DNA from: Evernia prunastri
Taxonomy: Eukaryota; Ascomycota; Lecanoromycetes; Lecanorales; Parmeliaceae
Reading direction: 5' to 3'
Assembly: GCA_003184365.1 (NCBI GenBank)
Contig: NKYR01000061.1
Span: forward strand, 1 to 64,000
DNA length: 64,000 nt
Positions 45,319 through 57,161 of the stretch are shown here, piece by piece. Within the stretch, counting starts at the first letter, position 1, and the number at the start of each line of letters is the position of its first letter. The translations under genes were made by a program, and so were the position numbers. The notes beneath the pieces were generated by a model. That model was not told the DNA's origin and ran no database searches. It worked only from the letters and a program-made list of their open reading frames with translations.

Positions 45319-46370
45319 ATGCCTAGCAGAATCTTTGACGCTCTTATTCTCAGCGCCGGTCCCGTAGGCCTCTACACAGCCGTCAGTCTCGCTCGAGTAA
45401 GACCTACCACACTTTTAATCTTCCATCGAACCTTCCGCAACCGTGGGACACTTCCTGCAGATGTCCGCTGGACAGGGCAAGAGCAGATCGAGAAGTACGA
45501 TGTTGGCATTGCATTTGCCGAAGGCGATGCGACCAAGGTGCATAAAGTAGACTTTTGGGGTGGTTATGGAGGATTTGAAATTGTATAGACGGACGGCAAA
45601 GTTCCGAGAGGAAAGAAGCTGGGGCTGGCGATGGAGAGTAGAGACCTTTTACCAGATGTTGAGGGTCATGCCGAGAACTGGTCTGAGAACATGTGTGTCC
45701 TTCACCTTTTCACGCTGTACGTTGTAGTTCGGTACTAATACAAGAAACGCAGATACCGATGCCTTTTCTGCGGTGGCTATGAACGCTCCCGCTTGCCTAT
45801 CGGTTTTATGAGATTCTCTACGGCGGTTCACTTCAACCACATGATGATGGTCTATCATCTGAGCAGTGACAGGCCAAATGTGACAATAAAGACTAGTAGT
45901 GCACTTCTTGGGGAGCCTACATCGAAAGAAGCTATGAAGGCAGGCCAGTCTGCCGGCTTCGTCATTGATGTACGAAAAGTTCTCGAGCTGACCCGTGCAC
46001 CAGACCTTGAGAAGGGGGTCGATCCTCACTTTATAGACGGTGGGAACGTGCGGAAGGGATGCCTTTGTTGACAAATCTCGCATGGAAATTGTGGGGCTAC
46101 GGATGATAGTTGACAGGCTCGGGTTCGAGATCACTCACATTATGCTTAGAGGCTGCCTCAAAAGAAACGAGCCATTTGGTGAGAGCAGCGTCAGATGCTT
46201 CGTTGCTGGGGATGCAGGTAGTCCGATGATCCAGATTACCATTGCTGTCCCCCGCAGTGTCGCAATTGCAGCTGGGATCTCCCGACAATTCTGCGCAGAG
46301 GAGGGTGAAAGGGTATGTCATTCCGCAAGACGCAGGGCAAGATGTTCAGCTCCTTCCTCTTCCGGATAGC
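45319..46370 (+). pseudogene. Thioredoxin-reductase-like flavoprotein pseudogene
   Basis: The start MPSRIFDALILSAGPVGLYT resembles the FAD-binding N-terminus of fungal thioredoxin-reductase-like oxidases, with Ser replacing the first Gly of GAGPxG. The frame meets TAG at 45586-45588 and continues in the same frame as TDGKVPRGKKLGLAM. A typical intron follows (45693-45752; branch TACTAATAC) and leads into the redox motif RCLFCGGYERSRLPIG. Near 46060 the frame shifts; the C-terminal FAD motif RCFVAGDAGSPMIQITIAV is found in another frame. A segment of about 15 residues that usually follows the first FRN is also missing. Several independent lesions make this a dead gene. Confidence 0.8.
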
Positions 46371-47567
46371 CTAGCCAACGTCTTTCCCCGCGTTCCAATA
46401 CTTTACTTTAATCACCCCACCACCAATAACATTGACAGAAGTTGGTCTTAGTATAAATTGGGTGCCGTACTTATTCGCCTAACAAACGGCATCGAGCGAG
46501 TACCCTGACGGATCGTCAGCGTCTTGATGTATGTTTTATTGACTGCTCCGAGTGTTTTGTGAGAGTCAGAGAGGGCAAGGGTCATTCAAAGACAGGGGCT
46601 GGTCGATGCGAACGCAAGTGAGTACATTTCACGACCAGGCCTCGGGTGTGTGCCTAGAAGCAGCCTATGCAGCGCAATCACTTCCTCCACCTCCGGTGCC
46701 CCTGTGTGTGGCAAATCAGGAAAACACAAATTGTGGTTTTTATCTCAACTAAATTAGCCACATGAAACCAAGGCACTCCACGCTTTCTCTCCGAAAAATC
46801 GGTGCTAGTGTATGCAGCTCAAATCAAGCTAAAATCTCAGCAGCCTTCCCGTCAATAGCGGCCATCCTCCGGCAGAGCACCATGTGCTGGCCATCCAAAA
46901 GAAGCACTTCGACACCTTATAGCCTCTAGATTGAAGCTTATTAGCGATCGATTTCAGTAACGATCTATTTGCTCTCTCCGAGGTGCATCCACTGGGTGTT
47001 CGTTAAGCTTTCCGGTTCTAAAAGGTCTTAAATGATTACTACCTGTTCTCTACCTTAGGAAGGAGCCTCTCATAGCTGCCCCGGCTGCCACAAAATGAAG
47101 GAAGAAGAAAGTGGACCGTCCCCGGAAGGACCTCAGTGAGCTAGAATCCCAAATTTTCACTTAGAGCGCCAGACCTTAGTCAATAGTGGAGGACGTTAGA
47201 GGGATCTCGCCTAGATCCTTCGTCTCCACTGACGACCCATGAGTGCCATGACTTACCTGCAGTAAAACAGCCCAGACGTTTGCAGTGGCGCAAAACTTCC
47301 CCAAACCGGGTAAAGGACTATCCTTGGATGGAAGTCGCATGCATACCGGCGCTGGTGGCTAGCGCTTTCAGCTTGAAAGCAATCGTCATGGAGGGATGCT
47401 AGGTCAGGCTATGTTGTATTCAAAGGGCTTTTCGTCTCTCCGCGTCATACTTTTCAAGCATACGGTGTCCCCTATAAATATGGTTTCCTCTCGTGATTTC
47501 GGGCCTCGAGTCTTCGAAGACATCTATAGACTGCTCGAACCTTAAGGTCTGTCACGCTTGCTTCAAT
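46371..47567. other. Intergenic with GH12 promoter
   Basis: No gene is seen. The right end holds a TATA box for the glucanase gene. Confidence 0.5.
47473..47480 (+). promoter_or_regulatory. TATA box of the GH12 gene
   Basis: TATAAATA lies 95 bp upstream of the ATG at 47568, an ordinary spacing for a fungal TATA promoter. Confidence 0.5.
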
Positions 47568-48377
47568 ATGCAAACCTTCCTATATCTAATGCCCCTCTTG
47601 GCAACGTTTTCTTCCATCTCTGCTGCTCCAACTAGAGCACTTGAGCCTAGAGGCGCCTCTCAATGCGGTCAGTACACCAGTATATCCACTGGGACCTTCA
47701 CTATCGCCACCAACGAGTGGGGAGCGTCCTACGGCACTGGTTCTCAATGCTCCCAAATCAACGGCCTAACTGGCAGTTCGCTTGCATGGCAGACGACCTG
47801 GACATGGGCTAATGGTGTCAACAATGTCAAGTCCTACACTAACGTTCAGTCCTCAACAACGTCTTGCAAGCAAATCAGTGCAATCAAGTCGATCCCAACG
47901 ACTTGGTCCTGGAGGTATGTCTTACCATCCACAGTATCCCCCAAGCCTACCGCTGACCCGATCTGAAGCTACACCGGCTCAGCTATCCGCGCCAACGTCG
48001 CCTACGACACCTTCGTCGGTGCCTCCTGCTCCGGTACACAAGCCTACGAAGTCATGGTCTGGCTCGGCGATTTTGGGAGCGTCTCCCCCCTTAGCAACAA
48101 CGGCTATCCTCCCACTCCGACCGCCTCCCCAACAATAGGAAACACCCAGTTCAACCTCATCGTCGGCACAAACGGAGCCACGACGGTATACAGCTTCGTC
48201 GCGGTTGCAAATGCGACCAACTACAGCGGCGACCTTCTCAACTTCTACAAATACCTTGAGACGAACGAGAAGTTGCCCGCGACCGATTATGTGCAGAGCA
48301 TACAGGCAGGGTCGGAGGTGTTCACGGGCAGCGGGGCGGAGTTGTTGACGACAGCTTATACAATATCGCAGACTTGA
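47568..48377 (+). CDS. Glycoside hydrolase family 12 endoglucanase / xyloglucanase
   Basis: Two exons, 47568-47914 and 47969-48377, give 251 residues, the usual GH12 size. The 54-bp intron has donor GTATGT and branch GCTGAC and splits a Ser codon in the family motif W-S-W-S-Y-T-G. A signal peptide is obvious (MQTFLYLMPLLATFSSISAA). Family landmarks are NEWGASYGTGSQC, WTWANGVNNVKSY, IRANVAYDTFVG, and the nucleophile Glu in YEVMVWLGDFG. The acid/base Glu is in AGSEVFTGSG near the C-terminus. The enzyme is secreted and should cleave beta-1,4-glucan or xyloglucan in plant cell walls. It appears intact. Confidence 0.9.
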
Positions 48378-49490
48378 GCGGTGGCATCGAAGACAAGAGT
48401 GCGGGGACATTTGTGCGGAGAGGTGTCACCGATGGAATTCAGGATTCCCTGACCTGCGAAAACCGTAGTCCCCATCGATTGATACTGCCCTTAGCAGAAT
48501 TTGTAAAAGTACGAGATCGTATGAAGGCGCTACCTGCCCAATAAAGTACTTCGTCAGAACGAAATTTCACGTCCCGGTTTTTGAGGCTTGGGACTGAAAC
48601 ACACTCACTGGTCAGGCGGCTAGCGTTCTCCTATACAGCGTAGACTCCAGAAATGGTTTTCAAATTTGTGGTGTCTCCAAAAAAAAGAAAAAAAAAAGGA
48701 TGCCAAGGCCATCGCTGACTAAGCTTTCAGACTGTTGACCTAGGGTGGCAACAGCAAGAACAAAGATCTCTTACCTCAAGCTCTCATCAGTCACCATACC
48801 CTCTCGCCTTGAGAGCTGACCAAAAAACCCACCAGGCCGTCCAACGGGAGAGCATCTGCTAGCTGGGTTGTGAATTCAATCTAGCCTAGGCCGTCGCTGG
48901 AGCAAAGCGTCGCCGATTTGCCGTCAGACGTGATCCCATGCTCATCTCAAATGATACCTACTGGGGCCACGCGATGGGTTGGCTTGCTTGGAGGGGAGAA
49001 AATACTACAATGCGGTGCTTCTAGGAGACTGCAGAAATGGCGAAGTGGTGAGGGTTACGTTGTCCCTCAACGCCTCCTGTGTGCCTCGTCCACCCAAAAG
49101 GCTTCATATGCTGGGGCGGCACGGATACTTCGAAGTTCTTTGAGGAGAATATCGATTTCGAGACGGTCTTGATGTCTGAGGACAAGACACTCCTCGGGAG
49201 ATGCCGAGCCGCAAGGCTGAAGTGCAAAGTCTCCGTAAGTTGAAACGGAATGAAGAGCTCCGTCGGCCAAACTCTCAGTCATGCACTACGGCGAGCTGCT
49301 ATCAGTCGCCAATATTCTCCCGAACTTGCACCTCGGTATTAGGGACATCAGGGCGACATATCCAGGTCAAAGCAGGATTCAAGCCCAATTATTCGTGTCA
49401 ATAATCAGAGTAGCAACCGCAAGACAGTGCATTCTTCGGGAAGCGACAACCAAACATTCGATCGAAAGGAACTTTGCCTAGCCGCTTACG
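48378..49490. other. Intergenic, no supported gene
   Basis: Contains A-rich runs near 48679-48698. Small frames only. Confidence 0.45.
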
Positions 49491-50529
49491 ATGTCTCACT
49501 CAATGCACATAGTTGGGATCATTTCCATCGGAGAAATGGGACTTGGCATTGGGCAATTGCTAGTGGCTTACAAATACAGGGTACTCACATTTGCGGCGGA
49601 CAGAAGGTGCAATTGACACGACCTCACTAAAAATACCAAAGTGCTGATATCAGTCTTACAGTGATGGTACTCAAGAAAGAGCTCGCTCGGCAGGCATCGA
49701 GCTACTTCCATCTATCAAGGCACTGGCTTCGGAGTGCGATTGCCTCCTTTCAATCGTTCCACCACGGGACGCCTACAGGACAGCGGAGCGCATCGCAGAA
49801 GTCTTGGATTCAGATACCCAATCCAGAAGCAGACCACTTTATTACGTTGATCTTAACGCCACCTCACCGAGCTCTGCCCGTAAAACTGCAAGCCTCTTCG
49901 AGTCGAATCCGAATGTAGTCTTGATTGACGGTGGCATCATTGGTGGAGTACCGCATCCCAAGGCAACCACAAATGGCACCTCTACCAGCCACCCTGATCT
50001 CGCAGCCCCTGACTGGCATTGCCCTAGCTTGATCGTGTCCGGCCCCGATAAGCTTCCAGACGGCCTCTTGGCGAAGGTTCTCAACTTTGACTATATCGGT
50101 GATGCCATTGGTGCGGCTACAGGTGTCAAGATGTGCTTCGCTGCCACGACCAAAGGCTTTGTCTCCTTGGCTATCCAGTCATTCACCACTGCACACCAGC
50201 TAGACGCGCTGCCGGTGTTGCAGGCGTACCTCGAAAAGTACAACCCCTCCACTCTGAAGCTAGCCGAAAAGGGGTTGACTACTATGCCACCAAAGGCGTA
50301 CCGCTGGGTACATGAGATGTTCGAGATTGGGAATACTATGGAAGAAGACGGCAGCTTCCAGCGTGATCTGTTTTATGGCGTTGGCGAAGTATACAGAGCA
50401 GTGGCCGAAGACTCCAGACTCGGCTTAGAGAAGCCGGAAAAGAGAGTCCGAGGCAAGACGGTCGAAGATGTTGTGGAGGTGCTTAGCGAGGGTCTTCGAG
50501 CTAAAAAGAGCAGAAAAACGGGACAGTGA
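49491..50529 (+). CDS. 6-phosphogluconate-dehydrogenase-like NAD(P)-binding protein (DUF1932 type)
   Basis: Two exons, 49491-49606 and 49662-50529, give 327 residues. The intron has donor GTGCAA and acceptor TTACAG and joins ADR to SDGTQERARSAGIELL. The Rossmann N-terminus reads IVGIISIGEMGLGIGQLL. The characteristic SIVPPRDAYRTAERIA and RPLYYVDLNATSPSSARK follow, then VVLIDGGIIGG. The C-terminal DUF1932-like helical domain begins near GVKMCFAATTKGFVSLAIQS. The protein belongs to the beta-hydroxyacid dehydrogenase superfamily, which oxidises or reduces small hydroxy acids. The exact substrate is unknown. It is divergent-adjacent to a carboxylate transporter and a hydrolase remnant. Confidence 0.85.
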
Positions 50530-51008
50530 CACAGCCCCTATGCTAGAACAGACAAGGCCAGAGGAGAAGCATCTATCGCGCTTCTTCATCGATGTCATGG
50601 CGAGATCAGACTGTTGGCAATCGGTCTAACAATAAAGCAGCTTGTATTCATGATTTGAGTGTACGGTACTTGGCATGCAACCGATTGCCAAGAATCTGAT
50701 TTTAGCGATACAACGATAGAAAAATCTAGTCGTCCGCGCTACCGCTCTTCTATTGGAGAGGCATCCGGGCGGTTTCTGTGTTTGCACCCTGGCTAGAAGG
50801 GTCCACGTGGTCTTTATTTTCATATACAGCGAGCATTTATAAGGGCGGCGGGAGAGCCAGAATCGATTCATCCACTATTCGTTATTTACAGTATGTGCTA
50901 CCTGCGCCAATACCAGATTCCAGATAACCAAATCAGCCACATGTCGATTTTCACCACAAGCCATCATATCTCGAACCAGTTCATATCATTTCATTGTATA
51001 ACCGTGCA

Positions 51009-52691
51009 TCATGCGTCGATAGATCTCGCCTTCGAGCCTTGCGAGGAGTTGCCTTCCAAAGCCTCAACGTGCGCCGTTGTGGTCTTGTTTTCTGCTGTTC
51101 CATCGGCATTAACGTTAACATGGGTATGGTCTGGCAGATACAGCTCCGTCGCCACGTCTCTAGCCTCGGCCTCGTGCTTTGGGATCGAGAAGTTCGGATC
51201 TTCGGTGTCCCAGGTTTTGTTGAGACTAGACTTGGGCATAATGGCTAGGGTGAAAGAGAGCAGTCCAATCACCTGATAGTGTATTATTAGCGGGTCGAGT
51301 CAACGGGTGTAGGATGAGCAGGGGGGGGGGACTTACAATGCCAACCAAGATCATTTGGGTCTTTGCATAGTCAGGATCGCCATTGGGCAATGGCAAGTCG
51401 TCGCCAAGCTTTGTCTCGATAGTGGGCGCAATAGAGGAGATCATGTTTCCAATGTTGTACGCAACGCCAGTGAAAGCAGCACGCATTCCTGGGTGCGGGC
51501 ACAGTTGCTGAAGGATATTCCCGAGATTGCCGATGGCACACCCATAGAAGAATTGGAGGAAGAACGCCCCTGTGGCGAGATGGTTCCACTGATTCGGAAG
51601 GGCCCAGAGGGGCAACCAAGGCGCGCAAAGAAGCGCACAGCAGAAAGCTACCCATTTTGGGCTGTACTTGTTGGACAGATACCCACCGACCGTACCTCCA
51701 GAGACACCACCGACTTGTAGAATCACCGTTACCCATGTCTCATGCTTGACGCTGAGTTTCTTGTCAGTCAGCAGAAAGGTGGGGTACAAGTCCATGGCAC
51801 CATGGCCGATGGTATTGAAGCAAGCGGTCAATGCACAGGCGTAGATGAAGGGACCGTAGTGGTTACGGAGGACGTATTTGAGCTTAGACATGAAGGGCAG
51901 ATTACCACCGACAGCTGTCTTCGGGTCCACATGGTCGATACCTTCGGCTTCTTTGATCGCATTGGACTGGACTGAGTAATATGGTGTGATAAGACGGATA
52001 GCGAAGATAGGGACGGTCAGTCCAGCTAACAGCCAGTACAATGGCCGCCATCCGTACTGGTCTGAGCGCTAAGGTCAGTCACAGCAGTCTTCAAAACAAG
52101 ATTCGGCTGACCTTACTCATGACAAGATGCAATCCCGAACAAAGCATATATCCTGCTGCGAATCCTTGCTGTGTCAATCCAGCGACGACTCCTCGAGCTC
52201 TTCCTGGAACGGCTTCGAGAACGCTGGACATAATCAAGCCATAGGTCCCACCGTATGCGACACCTAGACGGCATGAGCATCGAAGATGCTGGCCGTGAAA
52301 GCCTTGACCACTTACCGAACAACACTCGAACACCGATAAGTTGCCCGTAAGTATGTATGAAGCCACTGCACATCGAGAAGACACCGAGCAATACCAGATC
52401 TGCTAGCAGCGGTATCTTCCTGCCAAATTGATCTGCCAGCACGCCGAAGATAGCAGCGCCAACGGAACGCGACAACATGGAGGTCGTGTTTGCGTATGAT
52501 ATCTTATCCTGCTCCACCTTGAGATACTTGGCGAGATTGCTGATGGTGAAGGGGAGGGCATAGTATTGCATGGAGGCAAGTGTCCAGCATGACCAGCACG
52601 AGAACCAGACCAGTGCTTGCACTGGCTTCCTGCGAATCGTTGCAGCGATCTCACGTGGGGCGTTGGCGACGCCTTTCAGAAAGGAAGACAT
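51009..52691 (-). CDS. MFS carboxylate transporter, SHS (sialate:H+ symporter) family
   Basis: Four exons, 52691-52316, 52263-52117, 52061-51337 and 51272-51009, give 503 residues. Donors are GTAAGT, GTAAGG and GTAAGT; the last intron has branch GCTAATAA and contains a C run. The N-terminal motif PVQALVWFSCWSCWTLASMQ and loop GVLADQFGRKIPLLADLVLL identify the family. FNTIGHGAMDLYPTFLLT and YGCAIGNLGNILQQLCPHP follow in the second half. Fungal relatives import short carboxylates with protons at the plasma membrane. The second exon junction (acceptor CTCAG before ACCAGTACGG) is the least certain. The neighbours suggest uptake feeding an acid-degrading pathway. Confidence 0.85.
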
Positions 52692-53574
52692 GATAAAAGA
52701 CGAACGATAAGGTTATGTGTTCCTATGGAACCAATGTGTTGCTCTCGGTGCAAATTTCCAGAGACCTTTCTGGCAAAACAAAAGGTAGTGGTCGCAAAGG
52801 GTATATCTTATAGAGGTCTGATAGATCTATGTACGCATGCACGGTTTGGACGCTATCCCCGCATTTCACCTTACGTACAATCCCAGACCTGTTCTTTGAG
52901 ACGCTTTGAGCCCCATACCACATCCGCTACCTTGCATTTTCCACGTGGCTTTAGAAAATGCTAGGTTGGCGCTGAAGTTGAGCACAAGCAAAGGGCAATA
53001 GACTTTGTGCATGCCTAGCGACGACAGGGGACATTTGCACGGGAGATCACAGTCCGCAGTGATAACGATGCAAAGAGACCTGGGAACATCGGATCATGAC
53101 ATGCCGCGTTGCCGCTTAGTATGTATGAGATCCCGGGGTACGCGGCTGGGGGTTAGGTTTCCGCTAAAGTGACCCCACGTTCTGGGGACCGTCATCACCC
53201 CGCAAAGTAAAACCTCAAGTACAAACTCACGATCTACGAGTAGTGACCCACCGGAGTCTCTTGGAACGTTCCATTCTCGAAGACGGCCTTGAGTATTCAG
53301 TTGGAACGGCAAGTCACAGAGCTTCGGGAAGCGATCTTCTTGTGGAGAACCTTCCGTGAGTCTGCTGCTATGGGGCCAGTCGCCCAACCAATACAAAGAA
53401 AGAGGATATATTTCGTCCTATGCCTTGAGTCCTATGTTTGTAAAAAGGAGCTGTTCAATTTTGATTCTGCAGAAACCATTTTTAATCATTCGAGATTCAC
53501 GCGTTTCTATCTCTACTTGAGATAGATTAGGACTGAGGCGTAGGATATAGCACACGGTCACGTGGGTAGCAAAA

Positions 53575-54286
53575 ATGGCCCACCTCGTACCAGAAGGTGC
53601 ATGGGACACGCACATCCACGTCTTCGACCCCAAGAACTTTCCCTACGCCACACCGCGAGCATACACCCCGAAAGCCGCCCAAATGTCCGAATATCCTACC
53701 TCCATCACGGGCTGCAAGAACGTGGTCATCGTGCACGCCTCGGTGCAGGGCTCGTCCCCGGCCCCGCTCGTCGACACGCATCGCCGCCCGCCTCGGGCGG
53801 CTGGAGTGGGCCATCGGCATCTTCTGCCCCATCAGCGCCTGGGCGGTCATGGCGCCCATGATCCGCGCCATGGACTCCCGGGTCAAGATGGTCGCGGACC
53901 ACTTCGGCGGGACGTTCCCTGGCGAGGAGAAGACGGCGGATTTCGACACGTTCCTGGAGCTGGTCCGCGAGAAGAGGGTCTGGGTCAAGGTGTCGGGGTT
54001 CGAGAGGCTGTACCATGGCCACGCGGGCAAGATGGATGTGATCGAGCCGATTGCGAAGCGGGTTATTGAGGCGGGGCCGGATCGCATCGTTTTCGGCACG
54101 GATTGGCCGCATACACAGTTGGGCGTTGCGAGGAAGGGCAAATCGGATCGGCAGCGGTTGGAGGATGTGGAGGACTTTCGCGACGTGGAGGATCGGATGC
54201 ATATTGAGACGTTGAGGCGGTGGATTCCTGACGATGGGGTTTGGCAGAAGCTTTTCGTTACCAATCCGATGAAGCTGTTTGCGTAG
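53575..54286 (+). pseudogene. Amidohydrolase (2-pyrone-4,6-dicarboxylate hydrolase-like) with internal deletion and frameshift
   Basis: The first 65 codons are a good amidohydrolase-2 start: GAWDTHIHVFDP carries the HxH metal motif and VVIVHASVQGSSPAPLVD the next strand. At about 53770 the family sequence jumps frame. It resumes as AARLGRLEWAIGIFCPISAW, VADHFGGTFPGEE, KVSGFERLYHGHAGK and the active-site strand FGTDWPHTQLGV, ending properly at 54286. By comparison with the usual family layout, roughly 50-60 residues between the two parts are missing. The deletion leaves a frameshift, so no full enzyme can be made. Both ends of the gene are otherwise well preserved, suggesting a recent loss. 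Confidence 0.8.
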
Positions 54287-54603
54287 GCTGGGGATGCGGG
54301 AGGTCTTGAAGGCTTGTATCGTATTTAGTATTAAGTTTTAGAATGAATGTCTAGGAACGAGTCGGTCATCTCATTGATAAGGACCAAAAAGATGTAAGCT
54401 CAAAGTGTTTGAAATAAATCTTGGAAGGGAGGAGCGCTGGACCATGGACTTTGCGTTTAGATTCGTTATATCGTGATAGAACTTTGAAAATTTTGGGGGC
54501 TCTTCACATGCCGAAATTGGACCTCTACACCCGCATATGAGTTTCATCACATAAAACAGAGGTGGAAGGCTAAGTAATGATCGTTGATAATATAGGAGCC
54601 ATT

Positions 54604-55741
54604 CTATTGATCGACAGTACATATCAGCTTCCCAGCATTAACATTCGATTCCATCCTTTTATGCGCAGCCGATATCTCCGTCCAAGGAAACACCTGATCG
54701 ACAACGGTCCTGACCTCACCGCTCGCCAAATGATGCATGATCTTCTCGACGAAGATATCCCGCAGCTTCCCCTGATACGCCGCATCCCGCGTCCGCAGCG
54801 TCGTAGCCAGCACCCAGATGCGCTTGTTCAGCAGCGCGCGCAGGTCGAAGCCGTCGACCTTGCTCCCGCTCATCGCCGCCACGAGCACGATCCTGGAATC
54901 CTTCGCCGCGGCCGCCGTGTTGCGGTGCCAGTAGTCCCGCCCGACCAAGTCGACGACGAGGTCGACGCCCCGGCCGGCGGTTTCGCGCTCCACGGTTTCG
55001 GCGAAGTCTTCGGCGCGGTAGTTGACCGCGATGTCCGCGCCCAGGGAGCGGCAGAGGGCGCACTTCTCGTCGCTGCCGGCTGTGGTGAAGATTTTGGCCG
55101 CGCCGCCTTTTTTGGCGACTTGAATGGCCGATTGGCCCACGCCTGAGGCGCCGGCGTGGATGAGCACCGTTTGGCCGGGCTCGAGGGCGCCGACGAGATG
55201 CACGGCTTGGATGGCTGTGAAGAATGTTTCTGGGACTCCGGCTGTTGTTTCGAAGGATAGGTTGGGGGGGAGGTGCATGAGCATCTTTTCTGAGACGACG
55301 ATCTTTTGTGCGTACTTGTTTGTGTAATGTATTAGCTAGAATGATAGAACTGCGTTTGTTGATATTCTTACAGCACCACCATACGCTAGTCCGAATACCT
55401 TGTCGCCAGATTTGAAGTTGTCTCTACCTGTTCTCAAGTTAGTACGGCATCATCACTTTGGCGTATTGTGTCTTTATTTTCTTTTTCCCTTGGGGTCACT
55501 CACATGATGAACCTGTTTCTTCGACTATACCGCTGAACTCAACACCCAGAATCTTTCCGGATTCGGGTAGCAGTGGATATGGATACCTGTCTTCTCTTTG
55601 CATGATGTCCATGCGGTTCAGTCCAAAAGCCTTGATGCGGACGAGAACGCGATCTCCTGTCGGCACCGGGTCTGGGACATTGTCCTCGATAAAGAATGCA
55701 TCCGCATTGCCCTTCCCGTTTCTGATACCAACTGCTTTCAT
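54604..55741 (-). CDS. Zeta-crystallin-like NADPH:quinone oxidoreductase
   Basis: Three exons, 55741-55504, 55427-55372 and 55314-54604, give 334 residues. Intron 1 has donor GTGAGT and branch ACTAACT; intron 2 has donor GTAAGA and branch GCTAATAC. Motifs in order are FGLNRMDIMQREDRYPYP, LGVEFSGIVE, FKSGDKVFGLAYGGA, the cofactor-binding LIHAGASGVGQSAIQVAK and the NADPH-linked LGADIAVNYRAEDF. It is a zinc-free medium-chain reductase of the PIG3/zeta-crystallin type that reduces quinones or enones with NADPH. It is convergent with the amidohydrolase remnant. It is the second such reductase in the window and is only distantly similar to that at 4945-5997. Confidence 0.85.
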
Positions 55742-56294
55742 TTTGGTGATGTGTGTTTTGTGAAACCAAACTCGGTGGCCAAAACTTGCAAGTGGTGTAA
55801 TATAAATCTCATATAGGCACACTGGCTTCGTACGTAACTACACAGTTCTTTAGTATTCGGGCACTTGATCACACAGACCAGCCTTTCCCTCTGCAGCCGC
55901 AGAAATGAGGGCGGCAAATCGAGCCAGACCCCTTGTCCCGAATGGTAGAATTTCCAAAGCGCCCCTCGAAGCCCCACACGGACTTGCACATTGCGCTGAA
56001 GGCTTTCCGCTCTTACAAACGAAGGAAGTTAGGACTAGGCGGAGAAAGAAATGCGTGTTGTACAGTGGAGACGGAGGATTCCTATTCAAGCTTTCCTATT
56101 AGCGTATTCATAATCCGTGTCAATGCTTGGCAATGGAGATCCGACGCATCGTCGCATGATTTTTTGTACTATAGTATGAGCATTCTCCCATAATTATCAT
56201 ATAACAATCAACAAATATCGCAAATAGTCAAATTTGAAGCTATATCGTCTTGATCAAAAAATAAAAATGTTATTATATTATTACTATTGATTGA
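55742..56294. other. Intergenic, AT-rich towards the right
   Basis: Nothing coding is recognised. A TGAT(4n) microsatellite lies at 56288-56304 beside the LINE end. Confidence 0.5.
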
Positions 56295-56850
56295 TTGATT
56301 GATTGTTTTATACGCCTATGCTAGCTACTTGATGTAAGCTAATGAGGGTAACATTAACGCTGAACCAGCTTTACGGCTGGGCGTTGAAGAAACCTGAGGG
56401 CGAACCTCTGGACAAAAACTTCAACTAAACAGTACGCTCTCCCTTCTGCTGTGCTCCTTAGGAGCCCTATTACACCACCGCACATCTCTCTACTTCTTTG
56501 CGCCGACTCTTCTATTCTCTGACTTTTGTATCTCTGATCGCCCCCGCCTCTAGAGGCGGGTACGATCGCTTCTTCGTGCGCCCTTTTTGGGCTTAATGGT
56601 CTCCTCTACCCCGAGGGGTAGTCTTGACCGTTGGAGTTGTTCGCTGGCCAACTCGAAGCTGTTTAACCAGCCGGAGTTAACCATCCACCTTGCCGCTACC
56701 CGGATCCCTTTGGTCGTGGTCAGCATTGTCTGGAAGTCCCTGGTACCCGCCTCCGCAAGTAGCCGTGGTTTATCCTCCCGCGATCTCGGACAGAAGAGGA
56801 GGATATGCTTGACATCTTGTCTTCTCCATCCGCACCTGCAGTCGGGGTTA
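56295..56850 (-). mobile_element. 3' end of a Tad1-like LINE
   Basis: On the minus strand the sequence reads CRCGWRRQDVKHILLFCP, then RLLAEAGTRDFQTMLTTTKG and SGWLNSFELASEQLQRSRLP. It ends at TAG at 56550-56552. This is the zinc-knuckle-like tail (CxCG...H.L..CP) found after RNase H in Tad1-clade LINE polyproteins. A GC-normal 3' untranslated region of about 250 bp and a TGAT microsatellite follow. Upstream, the frame dissolves into AT-rich, stop-filled DNA. The 375 bp at 56295-56669 recur, inverted and apparently identical, at 57579-57953. Confidence 0.75.
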
Positions 56851-57161
56851 TTATTACTATTATAACTACTGATTTTCGCTAATGAAATATCTTTCTATCG
56901 CGATGAAATAAGATTTAATTACTACGTCGTATCGTCGATAGAGATTATTATTCGCTATAAATAGACGCTTCTGATAAGTTAAGTATAAAAGATTATATTC
57001 TCGATTTTATAATCACGCGTCTCGAAATAAACGACGTTTTTAATTTATATTTCGTTTCTCGCTATTATAAAAAGAATATTTAGTTCAAAGAAATCCTCGT
57101 TATTTTTATAATCATTCGCAAATAACTATCGCGTCTATATAATACTTATCTAATTCTTTAC
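56851..57161. other. AT-rich, RIP-like block
   Basis: TA-rich DNA with few CA/TG dinucleotides and many TCG/ACG remnants, stop codons in all frames. It is probably RIP-mutated LINE sequence. Confidence 0.6.
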
